This document shows, one piece after another, positions 32,101-39,609 of a stretch of DNA of 64,000 nt. The DNA lies in NCBI RefSeq assembly GCF_902833085.1, contig NZ_CADFEB010000013.1:1-64000 (forward strand), read 5' to 3'. Source of the DNA: Burkholderia ubonensis. Lineage in GTDB: Bacteria; Pseudomonadota; Gammaproteobacteria; Burkholderiales; Burkholderiaceae. Under the pieces are notes generated by a model. The model was given only the letters and a program-made list of their open reading frames with translations, was not told the origin of the DNA and searched no databases. Numbering within the stretch: position 1 is the first letter of the stretch; every line of letters starts with the position of its first letter. The translations under genes and the position numbers were made by a program.

Positions 32101-35100
32101 GGGTGATGCTCAGGTCGGCGAAACCCAGGCCCTTCACCTGGTCGGCGACCCAGTTGGGGCCGAAATAGCGCGCCAGCAGCTTGTCCAGATAGACCCCGTT
32201 GCCCGACTGGGTCGCGCTGAAGGTCCAGCCGAGCGTGCTCCCCCGATACTGCGCGCCGATGTCGAGGGGAATCTCGCTGTCGGGATCGCTGTCGGACTGG
32301 AACAGGATCACCTTGGCGCCGATGCCGCCCAGCGTGTTCCCGGACTCGCGGGCGAGGTTGAAGTTCAGCCCCTCGAGCGTGAATACCGGGTTGTCGGCCG
32401 AAGGGAACTTGAAATCGGTGTTCATGTTCATGCCCGACGACAGGTTTCCGTTGCCGTAGGTGTAGCTGAAATTGAAGTCCGTGATGACGGGAGAGAGGCC
32501 CGTGGGCAGCGGCGTGCCGGGGATGAACTGGTTGATGAGGTCGAGGACGTTGATCTGGCCGGAGACGAGATTGCCTTCGAAGTTGAGGGTGGGCACGACG
32601 GCGGCGAGCTGCACGATGGCCGGTTGCGCAGGAGCGTCCGTGTGGATGCCGGGCAGTGCAGGCGCGACGCCGCGACCGTTGCCGCCGATCGCGAATTCAC
32701 CCTGGATGGTGGAAACCCACTTGCGTTCCTTGAGGCTGGCCGGGTTGTTGATCGTGGTCTGGATGGTCAGGTCCTGGAGCGCGATGTTGCCGAACAGCGG
32801 CACGGACTGGCTCGTCTTCATCGTGAACGCGAGGTAGCCCACGCGGTTGTTCGCGAAGTCGTACTGCAGTTCCAGTTGCGACAGTCCCACGTCGGCCAGC
32901 ACATTGAACGGCGGGGGAAGCACCTGCACCAGGTTGATGCCGCCGGCCAGCGAGTAGAACAGGTCGATGCCGGGGCGCTTGCCGTCGGGAAAGTCGGCCT
33001 GGAACAACCAGGTGTTTTCCTCGCCGGGCAACTGCAGGGCGAAATCGAAGCCGGTGGGACCCGCCTGCAGACTGCCGCCGATCGCTCCCACGGAAGGGAT
33101 GCTGGCGTTGGACAGCGTGAACTGGACATAGGGGCCGGAGAAGACGATCCAGGGCGCGGCGTCGATTGACCAGTTCTGCGCGGCGGTGAAGGTCGCCACG
33201 GCCATGACCTTGTTCTCCGGCGCGGTGTACGCGACGTCCACCTTGGTAGGCAGGCCGAAGAAACTGGTGGCGCCGCTCAACTTGATGCGCTGGATGTCGC
33301 CTTCGTTCGGCTCGCGGTCGAGCGAGCCGACCTTGACGGTCAGCGCACCCGCCTGTCCCGTTACGGCACGTACCAGTGCGCCCAGGATCTGCGCGATGAG
33401 CCCGTCGTCGTAGAGCGTGGGGGCGGCAAGATCGAGGGTCTCGTTGCCCGAAGCCTCGATGGCGTTCCGCAGGTTGGCATGGAGCTGGTCGAGCGTCAGC
33501 GCGCCACCGTCCTCGAGCAGCGTGTAGACCGGCTCGCGCCCGAGGCGCAGCGCCTGTTCCCGGGCGCGCCCGTTGATGACGTAGTTCAGGTAATTGATGC
33601 CCAGGTTCAGCTTGTCGTTGGCGGGGGCGTGATAGAAGTCGCGGATTTGCCGGAAATACCGGTGGTATTCACCGTTTTGGGCTTCGCCGCGCCACGTGCG
33701 CACGAATTGCCCGATGACCGCCGGTGGCGCCATGCCGGCGACCGGCCACGCGCTCAGGTCCAGATGAATCTGATTCGCGATGTTCTGCAGGCGTGTGGGC
33801 AACTGGCCGGCGGCCTCGGGGTAGCCCAAGGTGGTGGTGGGGTACTGGATATCGTTGGTGCCGGGACGCGCGACGTGGAAATAGGGGCGACCCAGGTTGA
33901 GCGCCAGGTTGGCCGTGTTTTGCCCCTCGAAAACGCTGGGCAGGGTGTTGTTCGCGAAGACGTCGTTGAACACGGGCTGGGGCACGATGCCCAACTGGAT
34001 GAAGTGCACCCGGTCGTTGTGGCCGCGTATCGGTTTGACGAAATTCTGCACCGCCTGCAGCGTTACGTTCTGCCAAAGGAAGTCGCTGCGATGGTTTGCG
34101 TTCAGGCTCAGCAAGTATTTGCGCCTGGCGTTGTATGCCCGGATGCCGGAATTGGTGACGTCGTCGACGTCGATTCGGTCCGTGCCCTTGACCTTGGGCA
34201 GGTAGATGTTCTCGGAAGATGTCGCGCTGCCATCCAGGAGCGCAATGACGTACGGAAAACCGTTGTTGTCGGCACTCGCGGGCGGGTCGTAGGTATCCAG
34301 GTTGACGATGACGATCGGACGCGCATTCTGCGCCGGAGCGTTTCCCTCGAACTGCGAATCCAGATAGCCGGCGACGAGTTGCACGATTCGCTCGCTGGCC
34401 GGCCTTCCCATTTCGCAGAACGCCGGCGCGCGGATACCGTAGACCGGCACCAGGTCGAAATCGTTGAGCTGCGCGTCGTCAGTGAGCCACTGCAGGATCT
34501 GCGCGCGAGTTCCCGCTTCGCCGCCCGCCCCGATATAGGTCTGCCATTGATTCGCGGTCAGCGGCTGGACGTCCTGGAAAAAGGCCCGCTGGGCGTAACC
34601 CGCTCGTCCCAGCACGTTCTGCAGTTGCAGGTCGATGGACGGCCAGTTCGGATTGTCGAACTGGATCTCGTTGGGCTGGGCCCAGCGATAAGGTTGCAGC
34701 AGCAGAAAGTAGCGGGTGCGCATCCGCACGCCCAGGTCGTTCCGGTCGTCGGCGCCGCCGGTAAAGCCCAGGTTGACCACGGGATCCCCGTCGCCGGGAA
34801 GGTTCGCCGCCAGTTGCAGCGTGGCGTTGCCAAGGTGTCCGGTATTGCCGTTCCAGCCGGCGTCGGGCAACAGCTGTTCCCTGATCTTGGCCAGGGTGGG
34901 GGCGTCGCCCGTGTAGCGGATCTCGATGGTTCCGCCGTATTCAAAGCCTGCAATGGGCGCGGCGTCGACGGCATCGGTCAGGCGGCGGACGATGTTGATC
35001 GACGAGACCTGATGGCCGAAGCCCTTGGTTCCGTCCACGAATACGCGTACCCGCGGATTGTCGACGTGGTTGTTGAGGTAGGTGCGGAACGCCGTCAGCC

Positions 35101-35182
35101 CGGCATCGACGTTGTTCGAACGGAAACGGGACAGTACGTCGTAGAAGGCGGAATAAAACGTGCTGGGCCATGTCTGAGCCAT
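23186..35182 (-). CDS. giant 3,998-aa protein: GT-B-like head, beta-rich body, LysM-like modules
   Basis: I do not recognise this protein as a named family. The ATG at 35180-35182 follows GAGGGAAG; the frame is open a further 2.5 kb upstream, but that overlaps the 1,200-aa gene. There is no signal peptide or clear membrane helix. Residues 44-70 (RVRVFVDGTKGFGHQVSS...) carry a glycine-rich turn like the first loop of GT-B glycosyltransferases; about 396-440 (LPSVFEGQNTANLALNLGRPYF) resembles a GT-B donor-side loop. Residues about 620-1,780 are almost all amphipathic or hydrophobic beta strands (for example VRVSVKINLGLFKISISFSF), perhaps DUF6603-like. LysM-like modules appear near 2,150-2,245 and 2,690-2,840. 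The last 1,100 residues have no recognised domain. It is the last gene of a three-gene operon. Confidence 0.85.
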   Translation of the reverse strand: MAQTWPSTFYSAFYDVLSRFRSNNVDAGLTAFRTYLNNHVDNPRVRVFVDGTKGFGHQVSSINIVRRLTDAVDAAPIAGFEYGGTIEIRYTGDAPTLAKIREQLLPDAGWNGNTGHLGNATLQLAANLPGDGDPVVNLGFTGGADDRNDLGVRMRTRYFLLLQPYRWAQPNEIQFDNPNWPSIDLQLQNVLGRAGYAQRAFFQDVQPLTANQWQTYIGAGGEAGTRAQILQWLTDDAQLNDFDLVPVYGIRAPAFCEMGRPASERIVQLVAGYLDSQFEGNAPAQNARPIVIVNLDTYDPPASADNNGFPYVIALLDGSATSSENIYLPKVKGTDRIDVDDVTNSGIRAYNARRKYLLSLNANHRSDFLWQNVTLQAVQNFVKPIRGHNDRVHFIQLGIVPQPVFNDVFANNTLPSVFEGQNTANLALNLGRPYFHVARPGTNDIQYPTTTLGYPEAAGQLPTRLQNIANQIHLDLSAWPVAGMAPPAVIGQFVRTWRGEAQNGEYHRYFRQIRDFYHAPANDKLNLGINYLNYVINGRAREQALRLGREPVYTLLEDGGALTLDQLHANLRNAIEASGNETLDLAAPTLYDDGLIAQILGALVRAVTGQAGALTVKVGSLDREPNEGDIQRIKLSGATSFFGLPTKVDVAYTAPENKVMAVATFTAAQNWSIDAAPWIVFSGPYVQFTLSNASIPSVGAIGGSLQAGPTGFDFALQLPGEENTWLFQADFPDGKRPGIDLFYSLAGGINLVQVLPPPFNVLADVGLSQLELQYDFANNRVGYLAFTMKTSQSVPLFGNIALQDLTIQTTINNPASLKERKWVSTIQGEFAIGGNGRGVAPALPGIHTDAPAQPAIVQLAAVVPTLNFEGNLVSGQINVLDLINQFIPGTPLPTGLSPVITDFNFSYTYGNGNLSSGMNMNTDFKFPSADNPVFTLEGLNFNLARESGNTLGGIGAKVILFQSDSDPDSEIPLDIGAQYRGSTLGWTFSATQSGNGVYLDKLLARYFGPNWVADQVKGLGFADLSITLQTGTSSWQFSGRTAEPWQIPFLPGLPPIGANVLLGYNGPSSGKPASRELLQLGNDSGIQSFRYAHREMTLAADGPGALPGSTVPGQPLNGWRLLAAEQLLAGEPGLFGKIGLNIYFNNIPATVFFNFSPDARSFGLTWGVLSVTVEEKAPDAAHLSLPGVGVVRPDADVLMAVAADPQKHWIATFTLADKSLGEMVEMLISWATRTEFGLGAPWNLLNHIPLSAFALQWDFSTNQVTFKVNIGPINLGFATIKSIGVNYDSQSTRDRKVNVSLEGSFMWDVKPQEGVRFDVAANGDQRLTWDATKPEQTPAPPGGGNKYLDLRLLALGQRVSIGGLAQLDTVEKLVAKLRDLPNNAPDAIPVGGPGQPYFDAGSSWLIATNFGVLKVEDGAQQGKAAANDASLRARLPIGMPLPTGRELIVLEQAKPEYFLDLSIVFNDPKLYALRVALAGPAAKILAGLAFEIMYRQVSDTVGVYSSRLSLPTAMRRLDFGTFTITLPEFGIEIFTNGDFKVDVGFPYNEDFSVSFTIEAIVYPGIPLLGSAGFYFGKLSSETSSDVPQASNGWFNPVIVVGFGAQLGVGKSVSVGILEAGFSITAFGIIQGVIAQWHYYDGSNLPVSKNQVQDSYYFAISGTFGILGRLYGTINFAIVQANVDITVKAMASIVYMSYRDIPISVSAGVSVRVSVKINLGLFKISISFSFSATVKATFVIANSGRAPWNTLETDRGQLRLRRMQARLRAYQERMGLLQSTTYAPVWSRLRGAAAPVGLQGYFAPALTVAGDAAQASGDLSKQFAAYVLSFFIATQPPVSGANATEVHQRRLTLQQGDDPFKTLTLQVTRWLIAAGQSADMTAAAVDDLVVSDVFLSGIYDYLGNARNTSPIPAGDINDFLNAQFSIDFKLQVQAGEADAVFFPAAPWLNIKVPAYGNDYPGIDYLLANYNATSPDYAQWLRKYFQELAVSVQQEGANAAVKFDLAGDSGPAVASFVFQDYFTLIGRQMVDSLRSGLRNFQYVLRTGQSIADIVDTINTTGRLSGDAAITAADLFAANPRHPLTKGSRLGIQGSTFTTPAGLGFSDIAALTVFRNAAGQPLFDGKSLAGANLAAKSLLQPGAVVTYPGKPDYRVQPDDSLERIAVEVFQVAPDAMLTHSNVVTLKDLLIPLATLSLPAFEYQSVEGDNLNAVAARFSITLDDLSGVARNVTGIPGLFDASAEPYLDVPHLTQYRVGDLLDEAVRTLAVQHLGSMASRYYLHGLRVPTNGVTPRQPGIFVSGTSPNLTLPAEIGLFALVGQEIALPALTDGDVFNFTVSAANGSNWLRFTTDQQTRNTQAAQAGSAPSLTFELSNADDLARVRSVVDYASRNRLFTNTSLLGPGAESELHLASYAFESQTVWQSGGPVPLPVSLAPAPQVPALNIWGLSPAMASLPGASRAVAPAFRIDIGRYDEATGQMAVRQIRNVGFGSIVRFRIKRVPPVATSPSTERTYEILGAGTTDILMLERILSGVSSDAAYFAVDLLFPQGGTSGQPALRSYARPDTVFGISQVNLSTVTRPPSGAVLTAARSERVNPGLLNAPGMFLRLLWEASITRAGGFFLYFDAIAEDQGLPDAIFNDQGEAEVAVLALYQAKGDTQQGWLELPDYVNCVVTDEATDSGQDQVYAQAVARPVTALLPEEGQSLGEIASAYFTDAPGIVMENLLNGANPDTRLRSGAEIVIENGLYQVPPQGEAPGGDLDAIAAWFGVTAAQIRQANPRIGTWPPVLPPLVAIRLPRIIVKVGASHGGDTLVSLSNYYRVPLQALAAANADRVDILAAGATLDFSTGPIHRSAGNRVGVVAYDLMRAVPPEIPDRPTGDYAQIYLQHVFNMLGYATVETVDFRASNMGLPAGPANSDDGMALFEKVRAPGLLEAGENWDYTQSIPYNGLAKEQPTLALGAAESDVSPYAGVGGLLQTDFAWYDLYGNTMVSQLSAPQKGDAAPLNRPPAITGYTDALLGPGQWPAVSVAYQLAGGNGTPVGIAFVFAFDYNRYKPYDPQNGTGDDAWKENAARDLHTYQVIHYQLQDPNGIGMEVESTLLTGAPPELTDAQAGAITNWAYQVQAFLHQRANGDQSATPPAPLDLVVPVDTARLNPALLFELSMDFVISRRADLVAGALRNVPGIGSVRTAVSPYTGNLENYNNPADTRSLTQFAQDLTRALAGLGAYAYQACVGTDRAAPPEAQAKQRVWITRLGTTNGKAPAEAISYRVRNPSQPVQYAPRPLSNQLVSRAVRIYGYTTGTGIDFDTPTRMVSFTDMDADRWLLQFLSQVDALLSPRFVSPALILDNKCDTRLLQALLDAKEHLAAGLKTLMIAVFKDQNPDAAATGDAQDGFRQMMLDRLANGFNVAAAVQFSVDVNADIAQRYPHVPRLYGTIAPAADRSGVEAEKNVSLTTPKLDLRTTKRDAPANLTFMVSTSEHGTRTADTIPLDVVYQGRYIEHQIGEVPGISDGNDNGYLASSWLSFLNLPTDATPGDWPLDQALGSFNVPLVLREYPQIPVMVQQQSLQTGRKPADGDTDVDALIRQAKQWNYGFTYSLQQHRLQDRIHCAVTFNIKDSLSARNFAETRDLFDDLGEFITVYPAVEKDLNIYLATITEATTDKIQLKNAQTALDSAVQLVARAAQSAQVPTIRRAASLHARALQTLAEAGTQDAPSPDLPYAFIVSESSRSVEAGGQGPVDALMITIAGKPPAGIGAPVVNIEGYRAERQGDEDDVFSYLYTKDGHYLDVETGAAIPDRQVELPALDILVRQDALSELHLTRNESFGGRATADPFVYSTPDVKFTGPLHPTNAPDAAIDMSLIGQGNNGKHVKRSLSGHLQALFDALFADTALQEQLIQVTFFYEYATNDALSPIRLPVYHLPQQAIRIGGTPDAGQIGLERLIEILSGKYQAWKDRNQASGNRAVLRFDLTILSGLTRQPAPVLVLGNVFVDLKDVGQQ

Positions 35183-35256
35183 GATGCTTCCCTCATCGGC
35201 GATCACCGCCGTGGTCTTTGTTCGTGCCGACGGCGAATGCGGGCCGGCGGGCGGCT

Positions 35257-38200
35257 TTATTGCCCGGGCTTGGGCTGGTCCTGGTTGTAGATCGCGTACC
35301 AGCCGACGCCGTCGTTGTCCGTTCCCCCCGGCTTGTCGTTGCCGAACAGATAGAACGCGGTGGAGCCGTTGGGGGGAATCTTCAGCAGGCCCAGGAACTT
35401 GAGAGCGATATCGGTGAGCAGCAGCAGAAACCCGGTTTTCCCCTTCGACGCGCCGTCGACGTACAGCAGGCGAATCATCCCGACGGACAGCTTCATGACC
35501 GTCTGCAGGCTGATCAGCGGCGCACCGCCGACGGAGCCGGGCAGGCTCAGGCCGATCTGCGCAAGGTAGGTGTCGGCGTCCGGTTTGCCGCCGTCGTTGC
35601 CGACCCGGTCGTCCGCCGATGCGGTGCCGGGCGCCCAGGCCAGCAACAGGTCGCTGTTGAGGCCCACCTTGCCGGCCAGCGCGCCGGGGGTGCCCAGGTT
35701 CACGCGCAGCACCAGGCCGTTCCATGCGCCCGTGCCCAGTCCCGCCAGGCCGCCATCGGTGATGACGCTCAGGTAGCCCAGCTTGGAGGGCGGGTTGGCT
35801 GCGTCGCTGGTGATGAATTCCCTCACCGTGAGTGCGAAGTTGCGTACCAGGCTCTTGTCCCGAATGCGGCTGTTGCCCTGGTCGAAACCCAGCTGGCTCG
35901 AGACCAGGGCGATGCTGCCTTGTGCCGGATCGTTCAGGGGATGGCTCAGGCTCAGTCCCAGCTGGCGGAACGCCAGACCCTGGCGAGGCGTGTCTGATAC
36001 GGTGTCCGAACCGAAGGAGAACACGTCGAAGGGCCGGTCGGGCTGGCCGGACTGGCCGGACTGACCGACGTCGGCGAAATTCATGTATCCCGTCATGCCG
36101 ATCCAGGAAACGACCTGGCCGGTTTTCTCGCCGTCGTCCAGCGTGGACATCTGCGCGGTGTCGATTTCCACCCGGGGCAGCACCTTGCCACGCAGGCTGT
36201 AGATGCCCGTGTCGATCGACGACAGCGAATAGACCGGCGAGCCGCTGTTGTGCTGGTAGGCGCCCTTGAGCAGCAGGCTGTTGAAATTCTCGCCGTCTCG
36301 CGTCTGCCCGTCCGCGGCGTCCAGGACGGTCATCGACGTGACCTGATCGCTGAAGAGCGTATTGAGCGTGACCTGGGCCCAGCTCTCGAATGTCTTGACG
36401 GAAGTATTCTCGAACAGGGTTTTCAGGCTCAGCACCTTGAAATCCCAGTCGACGTTGGGCGGCGGCGCCACGGGACGCGGCGGTACCGCGCGGTCGTCGA
36501 AGGCCGGGTCCACGTAGTAGATCAGGCCGAACACGGAGCTCGACTTCTTGATGTCCACGTCGGTTCCGTCGACGGGTGAGATGTCGATGCCGAAGTGGTG
36601 CGCGTAGAACCGGTCGAGGTCGACGCCCTGGGTGATGCCGGCGAGCGCTTTCGGTACCTTGTCGATATCCGCCTTGAGCACCAGGATGCCGGTCCAGTTC
36701 TCGTCCCGGATGATCCGGTTGAAGTGCCGGAAGTAGTCGTTGTCCTGGGCCAGCGCGGCGTCGAAGTAATCTTCGATCCACTGGGCGAGTATGACCAGCT
36801 GCCCGCCGTCTCCCGGCGTTGCCGAGGCCGGATTGACGCCGGGCTGCAGGGACGAGGGCGACGAGAAGTCGCCCTTCTGGGTCCACTTGTTGGGCGATTG
36901 CACGAGGTCGACCAGCCGGCCCTTGGTGCCTTTGACGATGAGGATGTTGCGGTAGTCGTTGTATGCGTTGCCGCGCCCCACGGCGGCAGCCATGACCCAG
37001 TCCTCGACATTCATGCTGTTTTCGAAGCGTGCGGCTCCAGCCCCTTCCAACGCGCCGAACGGGCTGCCGTAGGCACCCAGGTTGGTGGGGTCGGCCGCCA
37101 CCAGGAACAGGTCGCTGGTCTGAAAGGCCTGCTGCAGCAATGCGTCGGGTTGGAGAAAGCCCATGGTGCGTTCCACGGGCTCGAAATTCTTGCCGAGCGT
37201 GACGCTCTGCCATTGCCCGCTGGCCGAATCCACGCCGGCGATGACACCCGAAGGCGTCGTCAGGTTCGTGATGCCGATGTCCGCTGCGGCGGCTGCATCC
37301 GGAGCCGGGGGCGCGTCGAGCGCCCTGCGGGCACTGACATGCATCCGGGGCGGCGTGCTGCCGATGGTGACGCGCCGGGCCGGGGAAAGGATCTGCTGCT
37401 CGAACAGTTCCACCGCATCGGCCGACATCGAGATGTCGAAGGCGGACGGTTGCACGCCTGCGTAGGGGATCATCGGGAACGGCGCCGACGGCAGCGAGAC
37501 CGCCGGATCCGCGGGATTCAGAACGGGGATGGGGTCGACCGCCGTTCCCTTGCCGAACAGGTTGGCGCCCTTGGGCTGGGCCGAGTAGGGAACGACGGGC
37601 TTGCCCCCGGCGGGCAGCACCGTCATCCACGCGGTGCGGAAGGGGCCATCCAGCAGCGGGGCGGCGGTGTCGACGGGGGGGCCGACGGGGGACGACTCGG
37701 GAATCGGGAAGACTGGCGCGCATGCATGGTTGCCGGGGAAAAAGCGCAGGCGAAAGCCGGGGAAAGCGTCGGTCTTCGGCAGGAATCCTATGTTTTCAAC
37801 GCCGGCCAGCGAACACTGCAGGAAGTACATGGGGGCGTCGGGCGTTTCGGCGGCCATCTGCATGACGAAATCGCCACCGGGCGCGAAACTGAAATCCCTG
37901 ACCCGTTGCTGGGTATCCACGCCCGGCGCCACGGTGAAGCGAGCTGCGTGTGCTTCGCTGTCGGCCTGCTGGACGGTGACCGGCAGCAGCTCGATGGTGT
38001 GACCGTAGTTGGTACGGAAACACGACACCAGGACCGCGTCGGCCGAAAAGTAGAACGCGCTCGCGGTGTGGTCCGGGTTGCAGGTGTTGTTCGGATCGCG
38101 CGGGTCCACGCGGACGTTGAAACCCAGCAGATCGGTGGGCCTGGGAAGTTCGCCCGACGCGAATGGCGCGTAGGTATCTTCGTACGCGAAGGTCGTGCCG

Positions 38201-38859
38201 GCGGTCGCGGGCGCGTAGTACTCGAACCCCCAGCCGAGCTTGTCGAGCATGCTGGAGCGCTGCAGCGACATGTCCGTTTGCAGGCGGCCGCGGTTGGCGC
38301 CCTGCAGGTCGATGACGGCGGCCCCGGTTGCCCGATACGTGGGGGCGGACGGCCCCGTCAGTTGGGTCGCGCCGCTGCTGTTGCTCAGCGTGAGCCGCGC
38401 CGTGTCGGCATTGAAATCGAGACGATCGCCGGAGGTTGCCACGAAGCTGAGCGCGTGACTGAACGGGACCGTCAGGTTGGAGACGAGGCTGCTGCCGTCG
38501 TCGCTGATGGGCATCTGCGGCGGCTTCAATGCGGGGATCGCCGCGAAATCGAATCGCCAGGCCTCGCCCGGCAGCCAGATGAAATTGCGGTTGGCGATGC
38601 TGGCATCGATGACTTTGTAGATGGCCTGAAGGAAGGCGTCCGCCGCGTTGCCGTCACCGAGGCCGGGGGGCTGCAGCGCGAAGACGAAGGAGGCGCCGAG
38701 CGCGGGGCTGGCGAGCGCCTCGTCGAAGCCGAGCGTCGGCGCCGGCGGTTCGACGCCCGCGGGCAGCACCAAGCCGAGCCAGCCGGCGTCACCGGCGGTG
38801 GAGGGCGCCTGATACAGGCGGGACTTGCCGATTTGCGTGAATGTAAGCATGCCTGTCAT
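35257..38859 (-). CDS. 1,200-aa protein of unknown family, partner of the giant
   Basis: I do not recognise this gene. The product starts MTGMLTFTQIGKSRLYQ (ATG at 38859, or 38850) with no signal peptide or membrane helix. It is rich in beta strands, Gly, Pro and Asp. The N-terminal 250 residues contain EAWRFDFAAIPALKPP and a SNSSGATQLTGP turn; the C-terminal 350 alternate hydrophobic strands and end FYLFGNDKPGGTDNDGVGWYAIYN. That ending and the alternating strands recall the beta-rich body of the downstream giant (DUF6603-like), so the two may be related in fold. A 9-bp near-repeat encodes GQSGQSGQP around 36,043-36,068. It lies 81 bases after the 222-aa gene and 74 before the giant. Confidence 0.8.
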   Translation of the reverse strand: MTGMLTFTQIGKSRLYQAPSTAGDAGWLGLVLPAGVEPPAPTLGFDEALASPALGASFVFALQPPGLGDGNAADAFLQAIYKVIDASIANRNFIWLPGEAWRFDFAAIPALKPPQMPISDDGSSLVSNLTVPFSHALSFVATSGDRLDFNADTARLTLSNSSGATQLTGPSAPTYRATGAAVIDLQGANRGRLQTDMSLQRSSMLDKLGWGFEYYAPATAGTTFAYEDTYAPFASGELPRPTDLLGFNVRVDPRDPNNTCNPDHTASAFYFSADAVLVSCFRTNYGHTIELLPVTVQQADSEAHAARFTVAPGVDTQQRVRDFSFAPGGDFVMQMAAETPDAPMYFLQCSLAGVENIGFLPKTDAFPGFRLRFFPGNHACAPVFPIPESSPVGPPVDTAAPLLDGPFRTAWMTVLPAGGKPVVPYSAQPKGANLFGKGTAVDPIPVLNPADPAVSLPSAPFPMIPYAGVQPSAFDISMSADAVELFEQQILSPARRVTIGSTPPRMHVSARRALDAPPAPDAAAAADIGITNLTTPSGVIAGVDSASGQWQSVTLGKNFEPVERTMGFLQPDALLQQAFQTSDLFLVAADPTNLGAYGSPFGALEGAGAARFENSMNVEDWVMAAAVGRGNAYNDYRNILIVKGTKGRLVDLVQSPNKWTQKGDFSSPSSLQPGVNPASATPGDGGQLVILAQWIEDYFDAALAQDNDYFRHFNRIIRDENWTGILVLKADIDKVPKALAGITQGVDLDRFYAHHFGIDISPVDGTDVDIKKSSSVFGLIYYVDPAFDDRAVPPRPVAPPPNVDWDFKVLSLKTLFENTSVKTFESWAQVTLNTLFSDQVTSMTVLDAADGQTRDGENFNSLLLKGAYQHNSGSPVYSLSSIDTGIYSLRGKVLPRVEIDTAQMSTLDDGEKTGQVVSWIGMTGYMNFADVGQSGQSGQPDRPFDVFSFGSDTVSDTPRQGLAFRQLGLSLSHPLNDPAQGSIALVSSQLGFDQGNSRIRDKSLVRNFALTVREFITSDAANPPSKLGYLSVITDGGLAGLGTGAWNGLVLRVNLGTPGALAGKVGLNSDLLLAWAPGTASADDRVGNDGGKPDADTYLAQIGLSLPGSVGGAPLISLQTVMKLSVGMIRLLYVDGASKGKTGFLLLLTDIALKFLGLLKIPPNGSTAFYLFGNDKPGGTDNDGVGWYAIYNQDQPKPGQ

Positions 38860-38940
38860 CTGCCCGAAACGGGCTGTACCTGGGTTCCGGTACAGCCTCT
38901 ACCCGTTCTTGATGCCGCGCGGTCGTCCGCGGGGATCGCC

Positions 38941-39609
38941 TCAGACCGTGAAGGTGTAGGACGCTGCCAGCATGGTTTGTTTCGGTCCCATGAAATAACC
39001 GACCGAATAGGTGTGGCCGCGCAGCAGGCGGATGTTGCTGAAGCCCGTGGAGCCGGTCGATGAATTGGAGGTGATGCTGACCTTCTGTATCGGGTCGGCG
39101 CCGCTCAGGGGGACGGTGCCGCGTTCCCAGATGCCGACCCAGTTGTTGTTGGCGCCGGGAGGGTACCCGTCCAGGGTCGTGTAGTTGACCTGCACCGAGG
39201 TGGCGCCGGGAAAGGCCTGCACGGCGACGCTTGCCTGGTTGCCCTGAGCGAGGGCGATGTCGATCGCCTTCTGGATCTGCGCGGCGTCGCTGCCGCCGAC
39301 GGCCGGGACGAACACGGAGGCGCAGACCTGGGTTTTATCGGGGCCGACGGCGTAGCCGATGATGTAGGACAGGGTGGTCACGCTCAGGTCCCGGAACGTG
39401 TCCGAGCCGTCCTGGGAATTGCTGGAGATGGATTGCTTGCCCTCCGGGGGGCTGTTCCACGGGACGGCGTTGCCTGCCTGCCAGATGAACAGGGTATTGC
39501 CGTATTCCGCCGGCTGGTTGCCCGGCATGGTGTTGTACGCGACGGGAATGGTGGTGCCCGTCGGACTACCGGCCAGCGTAATCACGGTCTGGTTGGTGGT
39601 TCCGGCCAT
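38941..39609 (-). CDS. 222-aa protein of two similar beta-rich halves
   Basis: I do not recognise the family. The ATG at 39609 has AAAGGAG 7 bases upstream; another ATG two codons earlier is too close to it. Two halves of about 105 residues share a pattern: an N-terminal half with LFIWQAGNAVPW, SISSNSQDGSDTF and SYIIGYAVGPD, and a C-terminal half with WVGIWERGTVPL, SITSNSSTGSTGF and TYSVGYFMGPK. This looks like an internal duplication of a small beta sandwich, perhaps Ig- or C2-like and possibly lectin-like. There is no signal peptide. It is the first gene of the three-gene operon that ends with the giant. Confidence 0.75.
   Translation of the reverse strand: MAGTTNQTVITLAGSPTGTTIPVAYNTMPGNQPAEYGNTLFIWQAGNAVPWNSPPEGKQSISSNSQDGSDTFRDLSVTTLSYIIGYAVGPDKTQVCASVFVPAVGGSDAAQIQKAIDIALAQGNQASVAVQAFPGATSVQVNYTTLDGYPPGANNNWVGIWERGTVPLSGADPIQKVSITSNSSTGSTGFSNIRLLRGHTYSVGYFMGPKQTMLAASYTFTV

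Noticed and set aside
27962..33169. 1,735-codon plus-strand frame inside the giant gene
   Set aside because: The product is a Gly/Arg/Gln/Val-rich shadow; the minus-strand protein has coherent domains.
35183..37723. Extension of the giant protein upstream to 37,723
   Set aside because: The frame is open there but overlaps the 1,200-aa gene, has shadow-type composition, and the ATG at 35,182 has a ribosome site.
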